Positions 25,514-34,948 of a DNA stretch of 64,000 nucleotides are shown in pieces. The first letter of the stretch is position 1. Every line of letters starts with the position of its first letter. This DNA is from Vibrio pectenicida (GTDB taxonomy: Bacteria; Pseudomonadota; Gammaproteobacteria; Enterobacterales; Vibrionaceae): the NCBI GenBank assembly GCA_024347015.1, contig AP024889.1, forward strand, positions 1,984,001-2,048,000, read 5' to 3'. Made by a program: the position numbers and the translations under genes. The notes under the pieces were generated by a model. The model saw only the letters and a list, made by a program, of their open reading frames with translations, did not search any database and was not told the origin of the DNA.

Positions 25514-27775
25514 ATGTACGGTAAAACAACCCCTATCCATGAATACAAAAAATACTGGGCGGAATGCTACGGTACTGCTCCATTCCTACCGACCAGTCGC
25601 AAGGAGATGGAAGCTCTTGGATGGGATAGCTGTGACATAATCATAGTCACGGGAGATGCTTATGTTGACCACCCAAGCTTTGGTATGGCTGTCATAGGCC
25701 GATTACTTGAAGCTCAAGGTTTTAGAGTCGGAATCATCGCACAACCTGAATGGCACAACAAAGATGCTTTCACACAATTGGGGCAACCCAATCTATTTTT
25801 TGGCATCACCGCTGGCAATATGGACTCAATGATCAACCGCTACACCGCTGATCGAAAATTGCGTCATGATGATGCTTATACGCCAAATAATGAAGGCGGT
25901 AAAAGACCAGATCGAGCCACTCTTGTTTATTCTCAGCGCTGTCGTGAAGCTTATAAAGGGGTTCCAATTGTACTTGGTGGCATTGAAGCTAGCTTACGTC
26001 GTCTTGCTCATTATGATTATTGGTCAGACAAAGTTCGCCGTTCAATTTTATTTGATGCCAAAGCGGATATTTTGCTATTTGGAAACGCTGAGAGAGCATT
26101 AGTCGACGTTGCACACAAGCTCGCAGGCGGTGAGAGTATTGCTAGCATGACCAATATACGTGGTACGGTTATCAGCTTACCTTCTGAACCTGAAGACTAT
26201 AAGATCATTGATTCTTCACGCATTGAAAAACCTCGCAAAGAAGCATTTGTTCCACCAAATCCCTATGTGGTGGAAGAGCAATGCGAAACCAAAGCTAAAG
26301 AACAAAACCAACAAGCAAAACCAATCACGATCCGGCCTTCACGCCATGATGCAGCAACTACAGCCGTCCGCATTCCAAATTTTGAGAAGTTGAATAACGA
26401 TCGGATTCTCTATGCTCATGCCAGTCGTATTATGCACTTAGAAACTAACCCTTATTCTGGCCGCGCTTTAATACAGCGTCATGGCGATCGTGAATTGTGG
26501 GTAAATCAAGCACCTATTCCTCTCTCAACGGCAGAAATGGATTATGTATTTGGCCTTCCTTACGCAAGAACCCCTCACCCTCAGTACGGAAAAGCGAAAA
26601 TTCCTGCATACGATATGATAAAAACATCCGTAAATATCATGCGTGGCTGTTTTGGGGGCTGTTCTTTTTGCTCAATTACTGAACATGAAGGGCGCATAAT
26701 TCAAAATCGCTCACAAGAGTCCATCCTCAATGAGTTGGAACAAATCAGAGATAAAGTACCTGGCTTTACTGGCACAATTTCAGATCTTGGCGGTCCAACA
26801 GCGAACATGTACCGCCTAGGTTGTAGTGACCCTAAAGCTGAGGCGAATTGTCGACGACCATCTTGTGTCTTCCCCGGAATTTGTAACAAACTCAACACTG
26901 ATCACCAACATACTATCGACCTTTATCGTGCAGCTCGTAAAGTCAAAGGTATTAAGAAGGTGATGATTGCGTCTGGTGTTCGCTATGACTTGGCGATCGA
27001 GTCTCCTGAATATGTCAAAGAGCTTGTGACCCATCATGTCGGGGGATACCTTAAAATCGCTCCAGAGCATACAGAGAAAGGACCACTTAATTTAATGATG
27101 AAGCCTGGGATGGGCACTTATGACAAGTTCAAAGAGATGTTTGAAAAATACAGCGCAGAAGCAGGGAAAAAACAATATCTTATCCCTTACTTTATTTCAG
27201 CGCATCCAGGCACTGAAGATGAAGATATGCTTAATCTAGCTCTATGGCTTAAGAAAAATGACTTTGAGTGCGATCAGGTACAAAACTTTTATCCATCGCC
27301 TATGTGTAATGCAACATCTATGTATTACTCAGAAACAAACCCACTCAAACGAGTAAAATACAAACAACGTGAGGACGTTCCTGTCGCGAAAGGTGAGCGC
27401 CAACGTCGTTTACACAAAGCTTTACTGCGCTACCATGATCCAGCAAATTGGCCCATCATCCGTGAAGCACTCATTCACATGGGTAAGAAGCACTTGATTG
27501 GTGATAAAACTAGCTGCCTCGTCCCCGAAGAAGACGTACAGGCATTAACTCCAGCTCAGCGAAGAAAATCTGGCAGGCATGGCGCAAACCGATTCGCTAC
27601 CAAACATACAAAAAGCCAACCTGGTTTTGAAAAAATGCATGGTAAAGAGAGTAATGTTAAGCGCAAACTTGGTACTAAAAGCACCAATAAATCTAGTAAC
27701 AACAATGCAAACACCAAGTCTGATGCTAACGCCAAGGGCAATCACCAGGCAAAACGCAGCAAGAAATACCACTAA
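25514..27775 (+). CDS. YgiQ family radical SAM protein
   Basis: The 753-residue protein has an N-terminal UPF0313/YgiQ domain ([20 protein letters not shown]) and a radical SAM core with the cluster motif GCFGGCSFC (C379, C383, C386). [13 protein letters not shown] and [20 protein letters not shown] are typical of the family. The reaction is not established. The last 60 residues are a low-complexity, Lys/Asn/Ser-rich basic tail ([17 protein letters not shown]), likely disordered and possibly RNA-binding. A TATAAT-like hexamer at 25480-25485 may be the -10 element. A terminator is shared with serC. Confidence 0.9.
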   Translation: MYGKTTPIHEYKKYWAECYGTAPFLPTSRKEMEALGWDSCDIIIVTGDAYVDHPSFGMAVIGRLLEAQGFRVGIIAQPEWHNKDAFTQLGQPNLFFGITAGNMDSMINRYTADRKLRHDDAYTPNNEGGKRPDRATLVYSQRCREAYKGVPIVLGGIEASLRRLAHYDYWSDKVRRSILFDAKADILLFGNAERALVDVAHKLAGGESIASMTNIRGTVISLPSEPEDYKIIDSSRIEKPRKEAFVPPNPYVVEEQCETKAKEQNQQAKPITIRPSRHDAATTAVRIPNFEKLNNDRILYAHASRIMHLETNPYSGRALIQRHGDRELWVNQAPIPLSTAEMDYVFGLPYARTPHPQYGKAKIPAYDMIKTSVNIMRGCFGGCSFCSITEHEGRIIQNRSQESILNELEQIRDKVPGFTGTISDLGGPTANMYRLGCSDPKAEANCRRPSCVFPGICNKLNTDHQHTIDLYRAARKVKGIKKVMIASGVRYDLAIESPEYVKELVTHHVGGYLKIAPEHTEKGPLNLMMKPGMGTYDKFKEMFEKYSAEAGKKQYLIPYFISAHPGTEDEDMLNLALWLKKNDFECDQVQNFYPSPMCNATSMYYSETNPLKRVKYKQREDVPVAKGERQRRLHKALLRYHDPANWPIIREALIHMGKKHLIGDKTSCLVPEEDVQALTPAQRRKSGRHGANRFATKHTKSQPGFEKMHGKESNVKRKLGTKSTNKSSNNNANTKSDANAKGNHQAKRSKKYH

Positions 27776-27796
27776 AAATATAGGTACCTATACATT

Positions 27797-27832
27797 AAAG
27801 AGCACTTGATACAACAATCTAGTGCTCTTTTT
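27797..27832. terminator. Bidirectional terminator between ygiQ and serC
   Basis: AAAGAGCACT pairs perfectly with AGTGCTCTTT across a 14-nt loop, followed by TT. The A and T tracts suit both directions between the convergent genes. Confidence 0.8.
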
Positions 27833-27846
27833 CATAGGCAGAGAAC

Positions 27847-28929
27847 TTAAGCGTAGTCAGCAGAAAATTCTTGCATAAATTCTACCAGCGCTTTAACTCC
27901 CTCTATCGGCATCGCATTATAAATTGATGCACGCATTCCTCCTACTGCCCTATGACCTTTGAGCGAAACGAGACCTCTTTCTGATGCTTGAATGAGGAAA
28001 AGTTCATCTAGTTCAGGTTTCGCAAGCTGGAAAGGAACATTCATGCTGGAACGGTTCTGAGTATGCACACCATTTGAGTAAAATTCAGAACTATCGATAT
28101 AATCATACAAGATTCTCGCTTTCTCAGCGTTTCTTTTCTCAATAACATCGATCCCACCCTGCTCTTTCAGCCACTTGAATACTAAGCCTGACAGATACCA
28201 AGCAAAAGTTGGTGGAGTATTAAACATTGAGTCCTTTTCCGCTAAAACCTTGTAGCTAATAAAACTTGGTAACAGATCATGGGCTAAATCAAGCAAATCA
28301 TCACGAACAATAGCAATACAAATCCCCGCTGGGCCTATATTTTTTTGAGCACCAGCGTAAATGACACCATATTGTGAAACATCTATTTTACGCGAAAGTA
28401 TGTTAGAAGACATATCAGCCACAATGGGGAGGTGTGTGTCAGGAAGGTCCGATATTTCAATTCCATCAATCGTTTCATTTGGGCAGAAATGGACATAGGC
28501 AGACTGAGGATCGATATTCCAATCCGATACATTAATAGCAGCCAAGTTACCGTCTTTTGTTGTTTTCGCATCAAACACGTCCACCGCGCAGTATTTTCTA
28601 GCTTCTTTTACCGCACTCTGAGCCCAATAACCTGCATCTATGTAGGTCGCTTTATTTGAATTTCCAAGCAAGTTGAGAGGAACAGCAGCAAATTGAGCAC
28701 GAGCGCCACCTTGGCAGAACAGAACTTTGTAGTTGTCTGGTATACAAAGTAAGTCCCGAAGATCCTGCTCTGCTTCCTCAGCCACTTTGATAAATTCTTT
28801 ACTTCGGTGACTAATTTCCATCACTGAAGTTCCAAGCCCATTCCATTCAACGAATTCTGCTTGCGCTTTTTGCATCACTTCTCTAGGCAGAGCTGCAGGC
28901 CCAGCACTAAAGTTATACACATTCTCCAT
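27847..28929 (-). CDS. serC: SerC: phosphoserine aminotransferase
   Basis: The ATG at 28929 has AAGGAA 7 bp upstream and gives 360 residues starting [18 protein letters not shown]; a TTG two codons earlier is too close to the Shine-Dalgarno sequence. The PLP enzyme converts 3-phosphohydroxypyruvate to phosphoserine and also acts in pyridoxine synthesis. It shows [25 protein letters not shown], the PLP lysine region [12 protein letters not shown] and [15 protein letters not shown]. Length matches E. coli SerC (362). It is apparently monocistronic. Confidence 0.96.
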   Translation of the reverse strand: MENVYNFSAGPAALPREVMQKAQAEFVEWNGLGTSVMEISHRSKEFIKVAEEAEQDLRDLLCIPDNYKVLFCQGGARAQFAAVPLNLLGNSNKATYIDAGYWAQSAVKEARKYCAVDVFDAKTTKDGNLAAINVSDWNIDPQSAYVHFCPNETIDGIEISDLPDTHLPIVADMSSNILSRKIDVSQYGVIYAGAQKNIGPAGICIAIVRDDLLDLAHDLLPSFISYKVLAEKDSMFNTPPTFAWYLSGLVFKWLKEQGGIDVIEKRNAEKARILYDYIDSSEFYSNGVHTQNRSSMNVPFQLAKPELDELFLIQASERGLVSLKGHRAVGGMRASIYNAMPIEGVKALVEFMQEFSADYA

Positions 28930-29053
28930 TCCCAAATTCCTTGCTTATACTTCAAAAAGGTTTAAGGGATTAATACCATGTTTTTCGATGTATAAAAAGC
29001 AAGAAAAGAGGTCTTAAAACCTCTTTTCTCATGAAACAACAAAAACTAGATGA

Positions 29054-30322
29054 TTAAGGCTGAGTTACTGCTGGGAACAATAAAGCTATTAATGGAATTT
29101 TTTGACCGCTCTCAAACACTATATTGCCATCTTTCAACTGGGCTTTAAGTTGATACCCTTCCTCTTTCTGAAAGATAAATTCTTGAACCAATGCTTCATC
29201 AACTCCCTGCTTAATAAATGGATATTGTTCCACAAGCCCATCAGAAAAGAAGGTATCAAGATCACCAGTTAAAGCAGGCAAAAGATTAGTAGGGTTTTTA
29301 GTAATATCACTTGTTCCTGCTGGAACCGTAACTTTTCCAACACTATTAAACTCACCGTTGTCACCCAATGTCAAAGTCATCTTATTTAATGAAAGGTAGA
29401 ACCCTTTATCAAACAGGGTATCTACATAAGGCATTGCTTCTTGAATATCTTCGGGTGCTAACACAGGGCTATTCTGATACAGACTAATTAGGTGGTTAAA
29501 TGAACTACTATCGAAACCGCCAAACTCCAGATCAAGCTCCACATTCTCTACTTTCCCTTCCGGCATTTGTAGTTTGGAAATACTTACTGCATGCTGACTG
29601 TCAATACGCGAAGATGCATCATCAAGTGATGAAGAAAACTGATACTTAGCATCTTCCATGGCAAACAAAGACGACTGCTGAGCATCAGAGATTTTTATGT
29701 CAGAAATGCTTACTTCTTGCTCTCCTAACCAAAAGTTATCCTGCTTTCGGCCACTTCCCGCACCTTCAACTTCTGATATCAACATTTTCTCACCAGAGTT
29801 AAAGTCGATTTCAATTGAGGGGATACTTAAGTCATAGCTTACTTCCCCGAGCACAGTCAGATGCCCTTTGAGAGTTGAGGAAGTGACAGATATCATCGCA
29901 GCGTCATCTCCCTCAGAAGATTGATGCCAATTAGCCAATTCAAGTGAATAGTCCGTGTTGCCATTAAGCTGAGTAACAGTAGTCAGCGCTAACGGAAAAC
30001 GTTCTTTATCCTCTAATGTCGATTTAGCCTGTAAACTCAATAGTCCATGAGTAACGTGACTATTTACTACGAACTCTGTTGGAAAACCATCCAGTTCTAA
30101 CTCCTTTGCTAGAATGGGATCTTGCACCGTGTAACGAGTTGTCACTTCAGAAGACAAATAACCTCGATCATATGAAACAACCTCGGATTTGACAGATTCA
30201 TTATTTAAATGAGCAACCCCATCCATAATCACATTTTGCCCAATTTGACCAACTGCCAAAGGCCAACATAATGCTAATACAATCGCGCCACCAATAGCGC
30301 CATATTTTTTCAACTGATGCAT
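29054..30322 (-). CDS. YdgA family (DUF945) inner-membrane anchored protein
   Basis: I use the ATG at 30322 (MHQLKKYGAIGGAIVLALCW), where a single N-terminal transmembrane helix begins at once. The longer frame to 30370 uses GTG and adds a polar leader. The product is about 422 residues, mostly beta-rich and periplasmic. YDRGYLSSEVTTRY near residue 50 is the characteristic DUF945/YdgA motif. Function in E. coli is unsettled. The gene stands alone. Confidence 0.8.
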   Translation of the reverse strand: MHQLKKYGAIGGAIVLALCWPLAVGQIGQNVIMDGVAHLNNESVKSEVVSYDRGYLSSEVTTRYTVQDPILAKELELDGFPTEFVVNSHVTHGLLSLQAKSTLEDKERFPLALTTVTQLNGNTDYSLELANWHQSSEGDDAAMISVTSSTLKGHLTVLGEVSYDLSIPSIEIDFNSGEKMLISEVEGAGSGRKQDNFWLGEQEVSISDIKISDAQQSSLFAMEDAKYQFSSSLDDASSRIDSQHAVSISKLQMPEGKVENVELDLEFGGFDSSSFNHLISLYQNSPVLAPEDIQEAMPYVDTLFDKGFYLSLNKMTLTLGDNGEFNSVGKVTVPAGTSDITKNPTNLLPALTGDLDTFFSDGLVEQYPFIKQGVDEALVQEFIFQKEEGYQLKAQLKDGNIVFESGQKIPLIALLFPAVTQP

Positions 30323-30768
30323 GTTTTTATCTTTACTCAAGTATTTATTGCAGTTTACACCAAAAAACACTCTGTTAAATCAGAGTATTGGCTTTAAGCC
30401 AAATTAAAAGCTTCATAACCTTTTTTGGCATCAATCATACCAGTCTAGTGCAAATTAACGAATGCTTGGTCAATTCGAAGCAAGGTTTTTACCGATTGAC
30501 TAATCAATGAACAATCAAATCGACATAAATTACGTTGTTATCGTTTTCCGGCTCCCTAGTAATTCAAAACTCAAGTGAGTATTAATATGTGTAATAGGTC
30601 TCTTTTTAGAATTGATTTTGGTGTGAGTTTTGCATGTTGACAGAAATAGCGACAAAACAATGACATTTTAGTGGTGCCACACTACAAGAATGCATTATGA
30701 TGTTATGGCATGACAGTGCTCAGTCGCAATAGACCGAGGAAATTAACAAGAAAAGGTTTTTCTTTCAT
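30323..30768. other. Divergent intergenic region
   Basis: 446 bp between the YdgA-like gene and the outer-membrane protein gene. A TTGACA at 30637-30642 could be a -35 element for the rightward gene, but the matching -10 (ATGACA, 17 bp on) is poor. No further gene is visible. Confidence 0.4.
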
Positions 30769-31323
30769 ATGCGTAATACAATCTTAGCTGCTGCCATAGT
30801 GCTAGCATCTGGTCAAGCTCTTGCAGAGACAGACCCAAATAGCCCCGCCGTAATGAGTAACTTTAGCTACGATTACTTAGAAGCTCGTATCGGTGCAAGC
30901 CCTGTGACTTTCGGTACAGCTGTAAGTAAGTCTATCCACCCAAATGCTCATGTCATCGGCCGCATTGATTCTGAATTTGAAGGTGATTACGATGCTGCAG
31001 CAGGCTTTGGCTTCCATGCTCCAATAAACAACTGGGCAGATTTCACTGGTGAAATGCTTTTCCGCGTAGTGGATTTTGATGGCAAAGATGGCAAAGGTAC
31101 CGACACTGGAATGGAATTGAATCTAGGAGTTCGTCAATGGTTAGGGCCTCAGCTCGAGGTTGGTGGTAAAGCTGGCTATGTGAACATTGATGACAATGAC
31201 GATTGGATTGGCTCTGCATATGCTCGTTTCCATGCAACAGAACTCTTTTCTATCGGGGGCGAGGTCAGAGTCAACGATTTCTATGGTGACCAGCTAATGT
31301 TCACAACACGTTTTAAATTCTAA
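30769..31323 (+). CDS. Small outer-membrane beta-barrel protein
   Basis: The 184-residue protein has a signal peptide (RNTILAAAIVLASGQALA, cleaved before ETDPN). It then shows alternating amphipathic strands with aromatic girdles (LEARIGASPVTFG, MELNLGVRQWLGPQLEVGGKAGYV, SAYARFHATELFSIGGEVRV). It ends in a C-terminal phenylalanine (FTTRFKF), the Bam recognition signature. The size suits an 8-strand barrel. Ligand or role is unknown. A stable hairpin follows. Confidence 0.8.
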   Translation: MRNTILAAAIVLASGQALAETDPNSPAVMSNFSYDYLEARIGASPVTFGTAVSKSIHPNAHVIGRIDSEFEGDYDAAAGFGFHAPINNWADFTGEMLFRVVDFDGKDGKGTDTGMELNLGVRQWLGPQLEVGGKAGYVNIDDNDDWIGSAYARFHATELFSIGGEVRVNDFYGDQLMFTTRFKF

Positions 31324-31352
31324 TTATTAGCTAAAAAGGTCAACAGACCATA

Positions 31353-31378
31353 ACAAGCCGAGTGCAAACTCGGCTTGT
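31353..31378. terminator. Strong hairpin between the OMP gene and tfoX
   Basis: ACAAGCCGAGT and ACTCGGCTTGT form a perfect 11-bp stem with a GCAA tetraloop (GNRA type). The genes converge here. The T tract is poor on both sides. Confidence 0.6.
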
Positions 31379-31394
31379 AGTTAGTCCGATCAAT

Positions 31395-31982
31395 TTATAT
31401 ACAACTTGCAAGCAACTGACGCTTACGTGGTTCTTGAATTAACTTCCAATGCACGCCGTCTATTGCACCTGCAAACTTCCATAGCAGCTTGACGTCAACA
31501 TCGTTGCCATATGTTGCCTTTACTTTTGAGAATACTTTCGGAGCACCTAGTTCAACAAAAGTATCTACATCACCAATACCGGATTTTTTAACCATACGCT
31601 CCAGTGTGAGCTGCATGTTCGGTAGGTCACGCAGACGACGGCTTGCCGACGACTTTTTATGATCGCGCTGAGACACCGAGAATTGAATTGATTGCTGCAC
31701 AATATCGTCAAGCATTGCATTACGCGAAACAAAAAGACGCGTGACATCATAATAGTTTACTGTTGCTGTCGTATGCTTCTTTATATGGCGATATTTGGTA
31801 CAACCTAGTTGCGTGAGTTGCCTGTCGAGTTCCTCACCGCCTCGAATAAACACCTGCCCAGAACTTATCAAGGCAAACATTGCATCATGTTTGAAAAGAC
31901 CTAGCCCCCCAAACATTGAGCGCTTTTGGAAACTACCAAACTTATTAACGTACGAGATAAATTTTTTCTCTGTCATATCCAT
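31395..31982 (-). CDS. tfoX: TfoX/Sxy: regulator of natural competence
   Basis: The 195-residue protein has the TfoX N-terminal domain (FGSFQKRSMFGGLGLFKHDA...ALISSGQVFIRGG) and the TfoX C-terminal domain (LRDLPNMQLTLERMVKKSGI...ELGAPKVFSKVKATYG). Length and domain order match Vibrio TfoX, which induces competence genes and type VI secretion during growth on chitin. AAGGAT lies 3 bp before the first ATG and 9 bp before a second one at 31976, so the start could be either. In V. cholerae translation is controlled through the 5' leader by the TfoR RNA; the 345-bp upstream region is rich in repeats. TfoX rather than TfoY is inferred from recalled synteny with serC. Confidence 0.9.
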   Translation of the reverse strand: MDMTEKKFISYVNKFGSFQKRSMFGGLGLFKHDAMFALISSGQVFIRGGEELDRQLTQLGCTKYRHIKKHTTATVNYYDVTRLFVSRNAMLDDIVQQSIQFSVSQRDHKKSSASRRLRDLPNMQLTLERMVKKSGIGDVDTFVELGAPKVFSKVKATYGNDVDVKLLWKFAGAIDGVHWKLIQEPRKRQLLASCI

Positions 31983-32327
31983 TGATCCTTCTAACCCAGA
32001 AAACCCCGATTATTGACGATCACCAGATAGCAGCAGCTGTAAGCGAAAAATATAACCTGCGTCAGTACCACTATAAATTATGATTTGTTTTGCACACTGA
32101 CCTCAAGTCAATAAATGGTAGTTAACGATAAAAAATAAATCTATGCACAGCTTATATTAATCAGCTTATATTCGTCCCAAAGCGCGATTGAAATCACATA
32201 AAATCACATTCCATACTAAGTCAACACCAATATACACATATGCCAATCCATATGTTATATCAATGATTTGCATATTGATTACTAAGGCAGGTAAAATATA
32301 TTGGGTATTACATATAGCTAAACAAGA
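31983..32327. other. tfoX upstream/leader region with several repeats
   Basis: The region between divergent tfoX and the HDOD gene holds direct repeats CAGCTTATATT (32148-32158 and 32162-32172) and AAATCACATA/AAATCACATT (32192-32211). It also holds inverted repeats ACATATG-N6-CATATGT (32236-32255) and ATCAAT-N9-ATTGAT (32259-32279). No gene is visible. These may be regulator sites or leader structures. Confidence 0.45.
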
Positions 32328-33248
32328 ATGAACCATCTATCTTTTTTCTGGCTTCCAGAAAACAATGATCTCCTAGTTAAAGGCATTGAATCTGAATTTA
32401 GTGTTTTAATCACACACGCAATAACATCAGGTAAAATCACCTTACCACCAATTCCTGATGTCGTATTGAAGATACAACGGCTCTGTACTCGAGATTGCAC
32501 TACAGTATTTAATATTGCTGACTGCTTATTTGAGGATCCAAGCCTTGCCGCCATCGTGATTAGGGTAGCAAACTCAGTGATATTTAACCGCCGTAATATC
32601 ACTTGCACAGACATAGTTACCGCCGTTTCCCGCCTCGGTATCTTAAGGGTTCGTGATATTGTTACAGCTCAAGCGATTGAACAGCTTAAACATTCTGTGA
32701 ATTTAAGTCGTGGCTGTAACCAAATTCTAATAAATAGTGCCCATACTTCCAGAGAACTAGCCGCAACTATGGTTATGGTGGTAAAAGGTTTCAAAGAAAT
32801 TGATCCTGCAAGATATGACAACCTCGAGACTGATAAGGCTTTGCTGACTGGCCTGTTAGCTGACATTGGTTTATTTTGTATCGTTAGTGAGTATCATGCT
32901 TATCTGGAAAAAGGTAACTACTTAAACGAAGAAATAGCATTTCAGATATTTGATAACTTATGTACCAGTGCTAGTGAGCTAGTGTTAAAACAATGGGGCT
33001 TTGATCATGATTTTCTTGAAGTCGCAAGTAACCAAGCAATCCAATCAAAGGATGTGAATGTCAGCTATCTTGATATCGCACGTATAGCAAATCATATTTT
33101 ATTGTTCCGTCGTCAAGATGATAAAATAGATGAACATACTGTCGAATTTGACGTAGCAGGAGCTGACATACTGTACAAACTGAGTAATTTGAGTGATATT
33201 GAGTTCAACACAAAAATCAATCAGCTCATTAGCGCCAGCGGGCTCTAA
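32328..33248 (+). CDS. HDOD domain protein
   Basis: The 306-residue cytosolic protein carries an HDOD domain from about residue 35 to 230. It shows ITLPPIPDVVLKIQRLC, DPSLAAIVIRVANSVIFN, TDIVTAVSRLGILRVRDIV and ALLTGLLADIGLF. HDOD proteins are non-catalytic relatives of HD phosphohydrolases that act in signalling and motility. The N-terminal 30 residues look separate. lysO starts 28 bp downstream on the same strand. Confidence 0.85.
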   Translation: MNHLSFFWLPENNDLLVKGIESEFSVLITHAITSGKITLPPIPDVVLKIQRLCTRDCTTVFNIADCLFEDPSLAAIVIRVANSVIFNRRNITCTDIVTAVSRLGILRVRDIVTAQAIEQLKHSVNLSRGCNQILINSAHTSRELAATMVMVVKGFKEIDPARYDNLETDKALLTGLLADIGLFCIVSEYHAYLEKGNYLNEEIAFQIFDNLCTSASELVLKQWGFDHDFLEVASNQAIQSKDVNVSYLDIARIANHILLFRRQDDKIDEHTVEFDVAGADILYKLSNLSDIEFNTKINQLISASGL

Positions 33249-33276
33249 CGAATACAAATTATGACTCAGGAGTATC

Positions 33277-34191
33277 ATGTTTTCCGGAATGCTTTTTATT
33301 ATTGCCCCGCTTTTGGTGGGGTATCTGATTCCTAGTACGAACCCATCCATTCTTTCCAAAATTAACAAAACCACCTCGTATCTTATATACGTTATCTTAA
33401 CCTTAATGGGGTTAAGCCTTGCTGCACTTGATAACCTTGGTCAAAACCTACAACTTATACTTAAGTATGTCGTCGTATTCTCAACTTGCATTAGTATCAG
33501 TAACTTAGGGGCTCTTTCATTCATAGATAAATTGTTCCCGATTGAGGTTGATGGCAAACGTACCAAACTTCCCCTATCTAGTATGGCGTTTGAATCGATG
33601 AAGCTTATTTTATTCGTTGGTATCGGGTTATTAGCTGGTACACAACTACCGGTAGAACTCAATTGGGTTGATATAGCCAGTGAGTCCGTTTTAATTATAT
33701 TATTGTTCCTTATCGGCATACAACTGCGTAACAGTGGCTTGTCATTACGCCAAATATTACTCAACAAGCACGGTATGGTAATCGCTACAACCATCATTAT
33801 TACTTCCTTAATCGGAGGGGTTATTGCAGCCACAATTCTCGATATTAATCTTTACCAAGCTATCGCAATGTCTTGTGGTTTTGGTTGGTATTCTCTTTCT
33901 GGAATTCTTATGGGTGATGCCTTTGGACCCATTTTTGGCGGAGCATCATTTATGATTGAACTAGTTAGAGAACTAGTTGCCTTAACTATGATTCCTCTGA
34001 TTATACATTCAAGACCCAGCGTGGCTATTGGATATGCTGGAGCGACCGCAATGGATTTTACACTTCCAGTCATTCAAAGCACTGGTGGTGTCCGTTGCGT
34101 ACCAATTGCCATAGTCAGCGGATTCATATTAAGCCTTTTGGTACCCATATTGATGTTGGTCTTTGTCTCTCTTGCTGAGCAGATCGCATGA
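33277..34191 (+). CDS. lysO: LysO (YbjE) family lysine exporter
   Basis: The 304-residue membrane protein begins MFSGMLFIIAPLLVGYLIPS with AGGAG 5 bp upstream. About eight hydrophobic segments are visible. GFGWYSLSGILMGDAFGP and GATAMDFTLPVIQSTGG are conserved family segments, and the length is near E. coli LysO (299). LysO exports L-lysine and thialysine in E. coli. It probably shares a transcript with the HDOD gene. Confidence 0.9.
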   Translation: MFSGMLFIIAPLLVGYLIPSTNPSILSKINKTTSYLIYVILTLMGLSLAALDNLGQNLQLILKYVVVFSTCISISNLGALSFIDKLFPIEVDGKRTKLPLSSMAFESMKLILFVGIGLLAGTQLPVELNWVDIASESVLIILLFLIGIQLRNSGLSLRQILLNKHGMVIATTIIITSLIGGVIAATILDINLYQAIAMSCGFGWYSLSGILMGDAFGPIFGGASFMIELVRELVALTMIPLIIHSRPSVAIGYAGATAMDFTLPVIQSTGGVRCVPIAIVSGFILSLLVPILMLVFVSLAEQIA

Positions 34192-34292
34192 TTTTATATT
34201 TCAGTTCATTATATTAATAGCTCAGCCATGTTATACAATTTAAGAATTCATATTGAGTGGCTTTATAATAAATGTTCTTCAAAGGAATCATT

Positions 34293-34808
34293 ATGACACG
34301 TCTACTGATTGCATTGCTGTTAAGCGCAACCTCCACTATGGTTACTGCCGCTGACAATGCTTGTTTGTCCAAGAAATATAATGCTTATATCGATGCTTCT
34401 CTTCATTGGTATGAAGATTTAGCCAAACTCACTTCTGAACAGTATCCAGACCTAAAGGAAGTTAGTGAGTGGTTTTTGAAAGGTCGAAAAAATCATTTTG
34501 AGCTGAATCGAGCGGCAGTCCAATACTATCTAGAAAACGATCCTTCAAAGATCGCCACAAATCAGCCCGTTGAAGCTTGGCTTCAACTTGAACAAAAAGA
34601 TATTAAAACCTTATCCACTCGCAGTGATGAATTAGGCCGGCTCGCACAAATAACTTTTAGCGACCGCCAATCCAAACCACATGACAAAAATTACGATCTT
34701 CGCTCAGCATTTGCGGACTTGCTTAGTCATCCAACCAAAATAGATGATGCGCTTAAACGTTATAATACAGCAATCAAAGATCTAGAAAGCCTATCATGTG
34801 AGACCTAA
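34293..34808 (+). CDS. Exported protein of unknown function
   Basis: The ATG at 34293 has AAGGA 7 bp upstream and starts a signal peptide (TRLLIALLLSATSTMVTA, cleaved before ADNAC). An ATG seven codons earlier lacks a Shine-Dalgarno sequence. The 171-residue product is helical with a C-terminal Cys that could pair with the one near the mature N-terminus. No family is recognised. Confidence 0.65.
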   Translation: MTRLLIALLLSATSTMVTAADNACLSKKYNAYIDASLHWYEDLAKLTSEQYPDLKEVSEWFLKGRKNHFELNRAAVQYYLENDPSKIATNQPVEAWLQLEQKDIKTLSTRSDELGRLAQITFSDRQSKPHDKNYDLRSAFADLLSHPTKIDDALKRYNTAIKDLESLSCET

Positions 34809-34812
34809 TCCA

Positions 34813-34843
34813 ATCACTATTGAGATTTTTTCTCAGTAGTGAT
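34813..34843 (+). other. 12-bp hairpin after the exported-protein gene
   Basis: ATCACTATTGAG pairs with CTCAGTAGTGAT (one wobble) around a T-rich loop, 5 bp past the stop. No T run follows; a second hairpin with a T run lies 34 bp on. Confidence 0.5.
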
Positions 34844-34876
34844 CGCCCACACATGGATATCAACTATCGAAAAATT

Positions 34877-34905
34877 AAACGGGACTTTGCGCCCGTTTTC
34901 GTTTA
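34877..34905 (+). terminator. Terminator upstream of panP
   Basis: AAACGGG pairs with CCCGTTT across an 8-nt loop and is followed by TCGTTTAGATTT. Confidence 0.65.
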
Positions 34906-34948
34906 GATTTACGCGCTGCAACAACAATGATTAGAGCAAAGTAGTTGT

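Noticed and set aside
32192..32211. CRP site upstream of tfoX (two TGTGATTT-like elements on the minus strand)
   Set aside because: The half-sites are direct repeats rather than the inverted TGTGA-N6-TCACA, so I list them only as repeats.
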